This document shows positions 23,722 through 33,800 of a stretch of DNA of 64,000 nt, in pieces. A program made the translations under genes and the position numbers. The first letter of the stretch is position 1. Every line of letters starts with the position of its first letter. The notes under the pieces are model-generated. The model did no database searches. It was not told where the DNA came from and was given only the letters and a program-made list of their open reading frames with translations. Where the stretch lies: contig NC_052616.1 of NCBI RefSeq assembly GCF_016545825.1, positions 13,330,001 to 13,394,000 of the forward strand, in the 5' to 3' direction. The DNA is from Eucalyptus grandis. Lineage: Eukaryota; Streptophyta; Magnoliopsida; Myrtales; Myrtaceae.

Positions 23722-24370
23722 TGAAGCCAGGCTTAAGAGTTCTTACGGGTTCTGCATCTTCGATGATTTCTTCCTCTTCTTGATGTGAAACATTCTGAGG
23801 TCTAGGAGGAGAAGATGGACGGTCTTGAGAATGTTGTGGGCTCATGTTGATGAGGAGATTCTTCTTCCTCGGTGAGATCAAAAGTGCGTAGGCCCCTCAC
23901 GCATATCTTTGTGGTCCCTCGTTCGCGATCCTTAAAGACTTTCTTTGGGACGACATCTTTCACATTTTTTAGAGATTCCAAGCTTGTTTTCCAAGAAAGA
24001 TGACAACTTTTCAAAGATTAAGCAAGAAAAGAAGATAGAAATGGAAGATCGGATCTCTCTTAGGGTTTGTGAGAGTGAAACAAAGAAGAACCGACAATAT
24101 ATAAGGCGATCGAAGCGCAGGCATACGGACCGTCGTAAAAGAAATGTAAAGATGCCTTTTAAAAAATTAACTGCCTTTTTTAAAAGTTGGATAACTGTCA
24201 TTTCAAAATAACTTCTTTTTCGAAAAGGAAAAATTGCAATAATCACGGACATTGAAAATAGTAACAATCAATTAAGGATAGATAATCGTACCTTTTCGGG
24301 ATTTGATCTGAGGGATAATAAAAACAACTTACAGTCAAAAATCTTGATTGTCTGAGTCTGAGTGTCTTTA
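23722..24370 (-). pseudogene. Copia extra ORF, left part
   Basis: Minus-strand frame at 24014-23802 (KDVVPKKVFKDRERG, FDLTEEEESPHQHEP), then a shifted frame (RPSSPPRPQNVSHQEEEE, EDAEPVRTLKPGFT) that reads straight into TYKLYRALKRGG at 20666 once the nested element is removed. This shows the nested copy landed within the coding part of the extra ORF. It is low-complexity, acidic and unrecognised. The interval to RNase H at 24382 is non-coding. Confidence 0.55.
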
Positions 24371-24381
24371 GACTTTCAGTC

Positions 24382-25640
24382 CTAGGTCTGAACTTTCTCA
24401 GACTTTAGGATATTGAGTCTGGAACGAATAGCTTCAAATTGATTTTTCTCCAAAGGCTTTGTAAAAATATCCGCCAGTTGATTCTTTGAGTCAATGAATT
24501 GAATCGAAACTTTTCCATTTTGAACATGATCTCTAATGAAGTGATGTCGAATCTCTATATGTTTTGCCCTTGAGTGAAGAATCAGATTTTTGGTCAGATT
24601 GATTGCGCTGGTGTTGTCACATTTGATTTCAGTGAATGAATCTTCAATTCCAAAGTCTTTTAACTGTTGTTTTATCCACATAATTTGTAAACAACAACTT
24701 CCAAGAGCTACATATTATGCTTCTGCTGTAGAAAGAGCTACTGTAATTTGCTTCCTCGAAAACCAAGACACTGTCCTGCTTCCAAGTAGTTGACAGGTGC
24801 CCGAGGTGCTCTTTCTATCAACTCTGTATCCGGCTAGGTCTACGTCTAAGTATCCAAGAAAAGTAAAGTCTCATTCTTTAGGATACTAGAGACCCACGTA
24901 TGAGGTTAAGGCAATGTATTTGATAATACGCTTTGCAACACTTAGATGAGATTCTTTAGGATCTGATTGAAATCTGGCACAAATGCAAACACTAAACAAA
25001 ATGTCAGGTCTAGAAGCAGTAAGATAAAGAAGTGAACCAATGATGCTTCTGTATAGCTTTTGGTCAACTTTTTTTCCTCCTCCATCTTTGTCTAGCTTCA
25101 AGGAACTTGACATTGGTATATTGGTCTTTTTGCAATTTTCCAGCCCAAACTTTTTCACAAGTTCATTGGCATATTTTTCTTGATGAATAAAAGTTCATTC
25201 CTTCAGTTGTTTCACTTGAAGCCGAAGAAAGAAGGTTAGTGCACCCATCATGCTCATTTCAAATTCATCTGGCATAGACTTAGAGAATTTCTTGCACAGA
25301 CTTTCATTAGAAGATCCAAAAATAATATCATCAATATAAATTTGTACAAGTAGAAAACTTTTGCTTTCTCTTTTGATAAACAATGTAGTATCTACTTTAC
25401 TTTTGACAAAGCCATTTTAGATTAAAAACTTACTTAATCTATCGTACCAAGCTCAAGGTGCTTGCTTTAGACCATATAGAGCCTTTTTCAGTCTGAAAAC
25501 AGAGTTTGGTTTCCTTAGGTCTTCAAAACCGGGTGGTTGTTCCACATAGACTTCCTCTTGGATAAATCCATTTAGGAAAGCACTTTTGACGTCCATTTGG
25601 AATAACCTTTCGGTTTATGAGTCAATTCCCAGACATCATT
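24382..25640 (-). pseudogene. Copia reverse transcriptase and RNase H (minus-strand element)
   Basis: Minus-strand order: RT start ([20 protein letters not shown], about 25600), [19 protein letters not shown], the catalytic YIDDIIFGS (about 25340), FEMSMMGALTFF, the connection IGSLLYLTASRPDI, and RNase H ending KCDNTSAINL...HIEIRHHF...LADIFTKPL (24440-24620). In-frame stops are seen at 25453-25455 (within the [13 protein letters not shown] region) and 25417-25419, and further frame changes separate the open pieces. It would reverse-transcribe element RNA; it is not functional as it stands. Confidence 0.88.
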
Positions 25641-26060
25641 GATACCGAATTGCCTAAGTTCTTCTTGCATGGCTTCAATCCAGCTTTCATCAGTTAGAGC
25701 TTCTTCTATACTTTTGGGTTCTATTTCAGAAATAAGAGCCACAGCACTAGACTCTTTGCGCCTTTTGGATCATGTGCAAATTCCTTCATTAATATTGCCA
25801 ATAATGAGATCTGTGGGATAACTGGACTTATGCTTCCAGTTGCTGGTTAATTTGTCAAACTGTTGATCTTTTTCCTCATTTGAATCTTCGACTATCATTT
25901 GTTGCTAGTCTTCTAAAGTCTAAGCTGCTTGGAGATTTAGACTTTATAAAGTCTAGAGTAGGTTCAGATTCTTCAAGTTGAGTCTGAATCGATTCGTTTT
26001 GCATAGAGTCTTGAAATTTGACATTCATTGATTCCTACACAGATTGAGTCTTTTTGTTGT

Positions 26061-26870
26061 TTACTCTGTAAGCTTTGCTTGTGGTCGAATATCCAAGGAA
26101 GATCCATTCGTATGATTTTCTTCAAACTTCTCAACTCGATCATTTGCATTTTTCAAAATAAAACATTTACATCCAAACACGTGAAAATATGAAATAATGG
26201 GCTTCTTACCTTTGAATAACTCGTAGGGAGTTTTCTCCAGAATAGGCCTTAGAAAAACTCTATTAATGATATAACATGCTATAGAAACTGTTTCAGCCCA
26301 AAAACGTAAAGAGATGTTACTTTCAATTAAAAGAGTCCTAGCCATCTCTTGCAAAGATCTATTCTTTCTTTCCACAACTCTATTCTGCTCTAGAGTATAT
26401 GGAGAAGAGAACACATGCTGAAAACCAGATTCATCACAAAACTTAGCAAAATCTTGATTTTCAAATTCACCTCCGTGGTCTGTCCGTATACTTGAAATAA
26501 CATACATTTTCTCATTTTGAACCTTTTTAGCAAACTTTTTAAAGTAAGAAAATGTTTCGGACTTACTTACCAGGAAATATACCCAAGTGAATCTTGAATA
26601 ATCATCCACAATCACTAAACAGTATTTCTTACCTCCAATGCTTTGAGTTCTGGTTGGTCCAAAGAGATCCATATGCAGAAGCTACAGTACACGATTAGTA
26701 GAAACTTGATTTATTGGTTTAAATGAGTTTCTTACTTGTTTTCCCAACACGCATGGTGTGCATAGATCAGACTTTTGGCATGACATATTGGGTAAATCAC
26801 GAACAAGCTTCTTTACTGAAATTTTGGCTATTTGCTTCATGTTGATGTGCCCAAGTTTTCTGTGCTATAA
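26061..26870 (-). pseudogene. Copia integrase (minus-strand element)
   Basis: GAG-pre-integrase zinc region (HLNMKQIAK, CTPCVLGKQ) at 26870-26740, then the DDE core: MDLFGPTRTQSIGGKKY, VIVDDYSRFTWVYF, TDHGGEFENQ, VVERKNRSLQEMAR, giving the expected Asp, Asp, Glu residues. The 203-codon frame at 26061-26672 is open, but a stop separates it from the zinc region. It is followed on the minus strand by RT remnants. Confidence 0.88.
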
Positions 26871-27073
26871 GTTTTCTTCTTCTTGAATTGAGATTAGATA
26901 TTGGGTTTCATCTGGTTTGACATCCAAGAGGTAGATATTTCCATGTCTTTGACTCGTAAAAGACTGAGAGGAGTCTTTACTGATTCCTGAACAAATTCCC
27001 TCTTGAAAATTGATTTTGAAACCGGTATCGCACAGCTAACTGATACTTAGCAAATTGTAGTTGAGTCCTTCCA

Positions 27074-27277
27074 CTAAGGAAACATAATTAAGATCGTGAG
27101 ACTTCCAATCTTTACAATTCCGTATCCCACAATTCTTCCTTTGATGTTTCCTCCAAATGAAACTTTTCCACCGTTAACTTGAACAAGTTTTATGAAGCAA
27201 TTTGAATCTCCTGTCATATGCCTTGAGCATCCACTATCCAGGTACCATTTAATCTTTCTCTTGATAGTGACCTGCAT
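27074..27277 (-). pseudogene. Copia aspartic protease (minus-strand element)
   Basis: Contains WYLDSGCSRHMTGD, with the catalytic D-S-G intact, followed by VSFGGNIKGRIVGYG. The frame is open over the core but separated from the gag and integrase frames, so the polyprotein is broken. Confidence 0.88.
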
Positions 27278-27299
27278 TTAGAAAAGAGACTCAAGCTTT

Positions 27300-27946
27300 C
27301 TATGGTACCCATATTTTCTTGGGTCTATTGGTGTTAATATGATATCTTGTCTTTGTCCATACCTTCTTAACGGGTTTCCAAACCATAGAACATTCTTTTT
27401 CAAAATGATCCGAACTATTGCATTTAGAACATTTAAGAGCACTGCGACCTATTGGTTTTACAAACACTTTTTGGAAATGATTTTTGTAAGCATTTATCGT
27501 AGGTCTTTGCTTAATTCTTTCTTTTACTTTAGGAAAATCAATTAGAGGAATGGTTTTAGTAGTCATTCCTAAACCCGATTTGTTGAAGTAAAGTCTTTGT
27601 GTTGAAAGAATTTTCTCAAGTTTCTCGAGATCTGTAGAAAATCTTTTAGAAATATTTGAGATGTCATTTTCAAGAATGCATTTTCTTTTGAAAGATTGTC
27701 TTCATTTTCTTTCAAGGTAGAAACACTTTTATCTAAACTTTTGACCTTTTCTTTCAAAACATTTTCCTGTTGTTTTAGTGCAGAATTTTCTCTTTTAAGT
27801 TCGGAAATCCTTTTAAGAGAAGTTTTAAGACTAAGATACAATTCATCAATGTATCTAGAGACTTTAGTAGAGATTTTCAAATTACTTACCTCGATTTCAC
27901 TGTTTGAATCTGAGTTTGTCTCGAGTCCGATTGTGCCATGAGACAA
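27300..27946 (-). pseudogene. Copia gag-pol spacer: coiled coil and second zinc knuckle
   Basis: On the minus strand, a heptad-like Leu/Lys/Glu stretch (SELKRENSALKQQENVLKEK, about 27870-27700) is followed by CSKCNSSDHFEKEC (about 27430), a second C-x2-C-x4-H-x4-C knuckle. A coiled coil plus second knuckle before the protease is compatible with SIRE-type elements. Confidence 0.7.
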
Positions 27947-28984
27947 ATATTTGCATAATCATCATCGTTTTCTTCACATTCTATATCACTCCAAGTTTCT
28001 ACTTTGAGTGCTTTTCGATACTTCTCAGTTTTTCCTTTCTTTTTCCTCAGAATGGGACATTTGGGTCTGATGTGTCCTTTTTTCTTACATTGAAAGCAGA
28101 CTACATCTCTATTGGATTCATCATCCTCAACAGACTTACTCTGTTGCTTTTGAAAACTCAGTTTCTTTGGATTGAATATTCTTCCCTTTCTGTTTAGCTT
28201 TCTGAATCTTCTTATCATGAGAACAAGCTATTCATCATCCATATCGTCTTCGTAACGTGACATCAGAATCATTATTAGATTTTAATGCAATGGATTTCTT
28301 ACCTTTAGGATCTTCATCTTCGTTGATTCGCTCCACTTCATAAGACCGAAGAGTCCCAACCAACTCATCAACAGAGAGTGGCATGATTCTTTGTGTCTCC
28401 CTTATTGAGGTCTTTATGTGATTCAAATCCTTAAAGAGTCCACGCAATAGCTTGTTTACTTTCATGAGATCAGAAATTGGTTGATCTTAATTTTCAAGAC
28501 CATTCACTATCTCTGTAAAACGACTAAACATGTCAGTGATAGATTCTCTTGTTTTCATTTTGAATGCTTCATATTGTCTGAGCATAATATTGATTCTGGT
28601 TTCTTTCACTCGGTCAGTTCCTTCATAGGTGATGTGTAATCTATCATATACTTCTTTAGCTGTAACACAAGAAGATATTATGTTATATTCAGTAGGTGAT
28701 AATGTATAATATAAAGAATAAATATCTTTTGCATCAAGAGCTTGTCTCATGATTATCTCTTCTTGAGTCATTTCGCTAGACTCAATGGCTTCTTTTCCTC
28801 TTTCTGAGACTAATGCAGCTTTAGGAATGATTCATTTTTCTACCACGTCTCATTCCAGAGGATCCTTTGATCTTAGAAATGCCTTCATCTTGTTTTTCCA
28901 TATATTGTATTCCTTTCCATCAGAATAAGGCGGTCTGGTATTGCTTTGACCTTCAACCAGTCCTTGAGCCAACATACTAGCCAT
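27886..28984 (-). pseudogene. Copia gag (minus-strand element)
   Basis: Start ATG at 28984 (MASMLAQGLVEGQSNTRPP), then YNIWKNKMKAFL, the UBN2-type capsid body (TAKEVYDRLHITYEG, MLRQYEAFKMK, MFSRFTEIVNGL), and the knuckle CFQCKKKGHIRPKC (about 28090-28050), ending NICLMAQSDS. Stops occur in the N-terminal part (after KDPLE) and after IVNGLEN, and a frameshift lies near 28220. Confidence 0.85.
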
Positions 28985-29032
28985 GAATCTTTAACTCTGA
29001 AGTAAAACACTTCAATTTAAGTGAGTACACAT

Positions 29033-29044
29033 GCTCTGATACCA
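29033..29044 (-). other. Primer-binding site of minus-strand Copia
   Basis: Reverse complement TGGTATCAGAGC, an exact initiator tRNA-Met complement, two bases from the LTR edge at 29047. It proves that the 29047-33325 copy is the 5' LTR. Confidence 0.9.
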
Positions 29045-29046
29045 AT

Positions 29047-32000
29047 TGTGAAAGCTAGTATAAGCACCTAGAGGGGGTTGAATAGGTGCAGAAACAATTT
29101 TGCGAGATATGTGCAGTATTGATCAGCAATAGATTATGAAAATGAAATTCTCTCTTGTAAACAAAACGAGTTACGATCAAAGTAAAAGAGTGTAGAGAAG
29201 AGAACATGAACACAGAGATTATAGTGGTTCGACTTAATCCGAGCCTACGTCCACTCTTCCACACTGACATCCCACCGGCTGGATTTTACTATGAACAAAA
29301 GAGTTGTTACAGTTAGACTCTTCCTTGATTCCACAGTGTAGAGACTCTACTTGTGACAGTCTGATTTTTCGCTTTTGTTTTCAATTAAATAATTCGGGCT
29401 TTTCGTCGACGTGCCTATAGCGCTATTCTCGAGCTGATCACTCATGAGATAACTTGACTAATCGGAAAGTTATTAAAGAATTTTGATGCAATGAGACTTG
29501 AAAATTCGACCAGAATCGACTGCTCGACCGTGTTAGTCTACAAGGATCAGTTCGGCACAATCGAAAATCTATCAGAAATCGGAAATAGGTCGATTCGATA
29601 GAAATAAAATTAGGCTTGGGTGATTCCAACTAATTACAGAATTCTCATCGATCGACATTAAACCGATTCTTCGTTGTTTTGGTACCACGTGCTCGAATTG
29701 AAATCTCGAGATTTTTCACGACAATCGAGAGTTGCCAATGCATCGAAAATATATATCGTGGCTCGGGAATAATCGACCACGGTCGATGCACCAAAAGTTC
29801 CCAAAAACTAACCGATAGTTTAAGTTGCGCTAAAATCACATTTTTGACTGAAATTAACCGAGGAAATGATGTCGATTACAGAAATTAAGAATTGTCACGT
29901 GTCACAATTCATCCCAAGGACATTGTTGCGTCTTCTCAAAATTTATGGATGATCGGAATTGCTCACGAAATATGCAAGATCAGCAAATTAGAAGAGCAAG
30001 GGAATTGCCACATTTTAAGTAGGATTTTAAGACCTCTAATGTGAAGCAATTTAAGAGGTATTATAATTGGTTACTAAGGGACTTGACCCTATTGAATGGG
30101 ATGTTAGATTGGTAATTAAACAAAAAGAGAAGTCTTCTCAAAGAAAAAGAAATTCGTAGGAATCCCTCTCTCCTACAACCTCACCTCAATTTTCTTGGTA
30201 TTTAATGGAAATTGACTTGGAAAAGATAGGGGGACCACTTGATAGGGAAAGGACTCAACATCCATGGGAAAAAGCTACGAGAATCCACTCCAAAATTCGG
30301 ATTCAGCAGTTCATAGGGACTCCAACCTTTTCTTTCATCTCCTCTAGAAGAAACAATGTTGGAAACTTGGTGGGGCCTATGAGGGTGATGGGTGGCCAAA
30401 GTTTCCATGGAAAATTAGGTAAAAGGCTGAAGGAAACTTCAATGAAACTTCCCATCAATTTACACTCTCCTTCCTCACCCTTTTTCTTACGCATAGAAGT
30501 CTGTTTGCTGTAAGTCTACCTGCTGTATTTTACACGGCAGTTTCCATCTTTCCCTTTCTTCCTCTTAGTTTATTCTTCTTCCTTGTCTTTTTCAACGTAC
30601 AAGCCGTTGTTTTCTTTTCCCTTGAACGTGATACTTCCATTTCTGCTCCCTCTTGAACGACCAAACTCCATACTTAGTTTCCTCTACCGAAAAATTTATA
30701 AGTTTGTGTGTTGCCGTTGCCATCATACCACTTCACAATCTTCTGCGGCTTCGGCTCAACACCATCACCAAGAGGATCAAGGCTGGTCTCTGTGTTGCTG
30801 TTCAACCACCAACGAGAGCCGCATTTAGCTGTGTTTAGGTGAGTTGTCTTCTAAATCTGGACTAGGGGTTGAGTACCTCTATTAGGAATTTGTACAAGTT
30901 AAAAATATGTAGATGGCGTTATATATGGATAGATGTTGGTTAGAGACGTTATGATAGACATAGAAAAGCTTAGATAAGGCTTAGAGAGCAAAACAAAAGT
31001 CGTGGTGGAAGATTCGGACTAGAACAGTAGTTGATTACTGAAACAGTTTCTAGAATGTGTATGTTTTGCTAATTTTGTAGACAACTTTGTGTTGCGATTT
31101 TGAAAGGATTTTGTTCTGAAGAAACGTTGTGAACATCTTAAATAATAACATATATTTTTCTATTAATTTTTATAAATTAAAAAGATGACGATTTTAATGA
31201 CGTCATCCTCGGAACAGTAATCGGACAGTTTTGTAATCCGTGACCTATTATGATTCTGAGGGCTGTTAATGACCTTTAGAGGTCGAATTTCTAATTGGTT
31301 CCTTCACAAAAGTTGTTTTTTATAACTTTTAGTTTAACATAATTAAATTTCAAGTCAAACGAAGCATGTTTCGACCCAAAAACGAACTGATTTCGATAGG
31401 TTTGGCTCTCTGGAACTGGACCAGATTTTTGTGCTGGATAGAAACAATTTCTGGGCCGAATCCAGAGGATCTGATCTCGGTGTCTTCATGAAAAATGTTT
31501 GTTTATATGTTTTCTAGCACGTATCCGAATTTGAGAATTTTTCGAGATCGTATGGATGACTTTCTGACTTCGAAATTGGGAGAGCGTTATTGGGCAGTTC
31601 TCTGTTAATTTGGATGAATAAGAATATATACTTGTTTTGAAGAATTCTTGCTATGAAAGTGCTCAATTGATGCTGTGGATACTGTATATAATTGATTATT
31701 GAAATGTGACATTGGTCATATGCATTCACAACATGAGATTCCGCCACGAGCCTTTGAGGCCGGGCAATGCTCCTTCGGGAATGCCCCACGTCAACGGATG
31801 CCGGTCGCGGTGGGAGGCTGGACCGATGCTCCTTAATTGGAATGACGTCTAGATGTAGACGTTGCCGCGCTCAACGGTGTGAGGCGATGCCCGGTTATGC
31901 CGGAAGACTGTTATCTGAGCATTAACATCATTTGTGACATATGAAATGCCCGGTTTTGCCGGAAGACTGTTATCTGTTACATTGACTATGGCCTGTATGC

Positions 32001-33325
32001 TTACATGGATATTCACACCTTGCATATGCTTATGTTAAAGTATTCCTGTGATGTGTGAACTTGACACCGTTAGGAATATTTTATTTGATGCTAATATGCA
32101 GGAACTTGCTGGTGTTAAAAGAGTGGTAAGAAATGTGATTAGATTGCATGCTGGATGTACCCTTCACCTAATCTGGAATTAGGAGATTTACTCGGCGAGA
32201 TGTGATCTCACCCCTTAGTGGGCTAACATTTTCAGGTCCCTAAATGGAGGAAGGCTGGATCGTGTACGGTCGGTCGCAGTAAAGGATGAATAGGATTCTC
32301 GCTATCTCCTTCCAAGTGATGACGGGTTTTCCGTCAAAACTGGATGTAGGGTGACAGCTCACCCCGAGATATTGAGAAGTATGGTATTGTAATAGTAAAC
32401 CCCGCTTTTATAAATAGAAGCTTAGTTAGTGGTTAATCGAATAGCTTCACTTTTGTATCAAACCTTGGGGGTGTTAAACTGGTCTATTTACATAGATATG
32501 ATAATGTTGTAGTTGTGGTTTGTGAAAAATAATATCCTACGTTTCTATCCCACTGTTTTGTTGTATGGAGATTGTTTACGTTTCCGCATGTGCAAAATAA
32601 ATGAATGGGTCGGCAACAATTCCTGGGATGTTGCAAAATTTAAAATCGACCATTGAGGGATGTGCATGTGCCCGGGGTTCGGGTCGTGACACTACTACAC
32701 TTCCTCAAGGTCTCTTAATGATATAGACTCTCTTTTGTGTATAAGATTTCGCTCAACAGTTTAATTGACTAAGAACAAGAAGCTTTAGAGTTTGAAATTC
32801 TTCTATCGTGCACACACTCGAATAACTGGAACGTCTTCCTTATATACTCATTTATGCCATCATACCTGTTGGCACTTACCAAATGAATTCTTCCAATCTA
32901 CCCGTTGGACAGAATCAATTAGGAAGATCTTCGAGCTATTTAAGGAACATGACGATAGCCCATCAATCCTGCTCGCTCATACAATCAGGATCTTGGTTTC
33001 CATAAGTAGAACCTTCCAAGAATACTTCGCCAATCAACGGATCCATAATTCTCGAATCAATCTTGATTAGAATAATGGATTCCAACATGCTATATCCAGC
33101 CAAGAGATCTTCTCCAGTCGATAAAGTCAAATCATTGACAAAACATCCAGTTCTGGATAAGTCTTATTCGACGGACTAGAAACTGTCAATGAGGATAGAC
33201 TTTGAGTCTTGAGTCTGGTAGTCCGGAGGTCTTCATACTTTGATGGAAGAGTCTGCAAGTCTTCATACTAGACCGATGGAAACATTTTGTCAGCTTCAAA
33301 ACACTCAAAGAAGTTTTCTCCAACA
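29047..33325 (-). repeat. 5' LTR of minus-strand Copia, split by a nested Gypsy LTR
   Basis: Two parts, 29047-29351 and 32697-33325, join to a 934-bp LTR equivalent to 17476-18407. The 3340-bp insertion between them is flanked by CTACT duplications. Confidence 0.9.
29352..32691 (+). mobile_element. Nested Gypsy solo LTR
   Basis: 3340 bp, TGTGACAGTC...GGGTCGTGACA, with target duplication CTACT at 29347-29351 and 32692-32696. It has no internal domain. It is related to the Gypsy LTR at 12450-15715: shared GAGCTGATCACTCATGAG near the start, GGATGCCGGTCGCGG...GTAGACGTTG...CCGGTTATG near 31800, and GGGTCGGC-ACA near the end. The short open frames inside (30205-30838) are not conserved and are not genes. 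Confidence 0.88.
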
Positions 33326-33330
33326 GCAAC

Positions 33331-33800
33331 GCGCTACCATAGACTATTATCGTAAAGCGATTCAGTTTAACCCGTTAGCAGGTGAAAGTTTTGAGTTTAT
33401 TGGGAGTCGAGGAGGACCCTCAATTACCTTAATCTCGTCGCTTGAGGCAACCCGTTTATTAGATGTGGGTTGCCAAGGTTATTTGGCAATTGTAGTGGAT
33501 ACGACAGTAGAGAAGCTGAAGATGGAGAGCATTGCCGTGGTAAGGGAGTTTTCTGATGTGTTTCCTAGGGAATTACCCGGTTTGCCCCCAAAAAGATAGA
33601 TCGAGTTTGTAATTGAGTTGGCCCTTGGGGCGGAACCAATATCTAAGGCTCCTTACCATATAGCGTTATCAAAGTTGAAGGAACTGAATGTGCAGATGCA
33701 GGAGTTGTTGGACAAATGATTTATACGTCCTAGTGCATCATCTTGGGGAGCACTAGTTTTACTCGTGAGGAAGAAAGATGATTCGTTGCATCTGTGCATC
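33331..33800 (+). pseudogene. Gypsy protease-RT junction, right of Copia insertion, truncated
   Basis: Continues the Gypsy polyprotein: RATIDYYRKAIQF, EATRLLDVGCQGYLA, VVREFSDVFPRELPGLPP, then IEFVIELALGAEPISKAP, FIRPSASSWGALVL and DSLHLCI. These are the standard steps from protease C-terminus into RT. Stops occur at 33597-33599 and after QELLDK. The element ends abruptly before the RT catalytic region at 33797-33800, where sequence homologous to an NLR 3' flank begins. RNase H, integrase and 3' LTR are absent. Confidence 0.85.

Larger units (their letters stand above)
17476..33325 (-). mobile_element. Minus-strand Copia element (SIRE-like), with two nested insertions
   Basis: Complete by structure: LTRs 17476-18407 (932 bp) and 29047-33325 (934 bp after removing a nested 3340-bp LTR plus its 5-bp duplication). 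The target duplication GCAAC lies at 17471-17475 and 33326-33330. PBS at 29033-29044 and polypurine tract at 18408-18423 both read on the minus strand. Internal order on the minus strand: gag, zinc knuckles, protease, integrase, RT, RNase H, then a long region with an additional ORF. Long LTRs plus an ORF after RNase H fit the SIRE/Maximus lineage (inference). Several domains carry stops, so it is not autonomous. It inserted into the Gypsy polyprotein. Confidence 0.9.
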
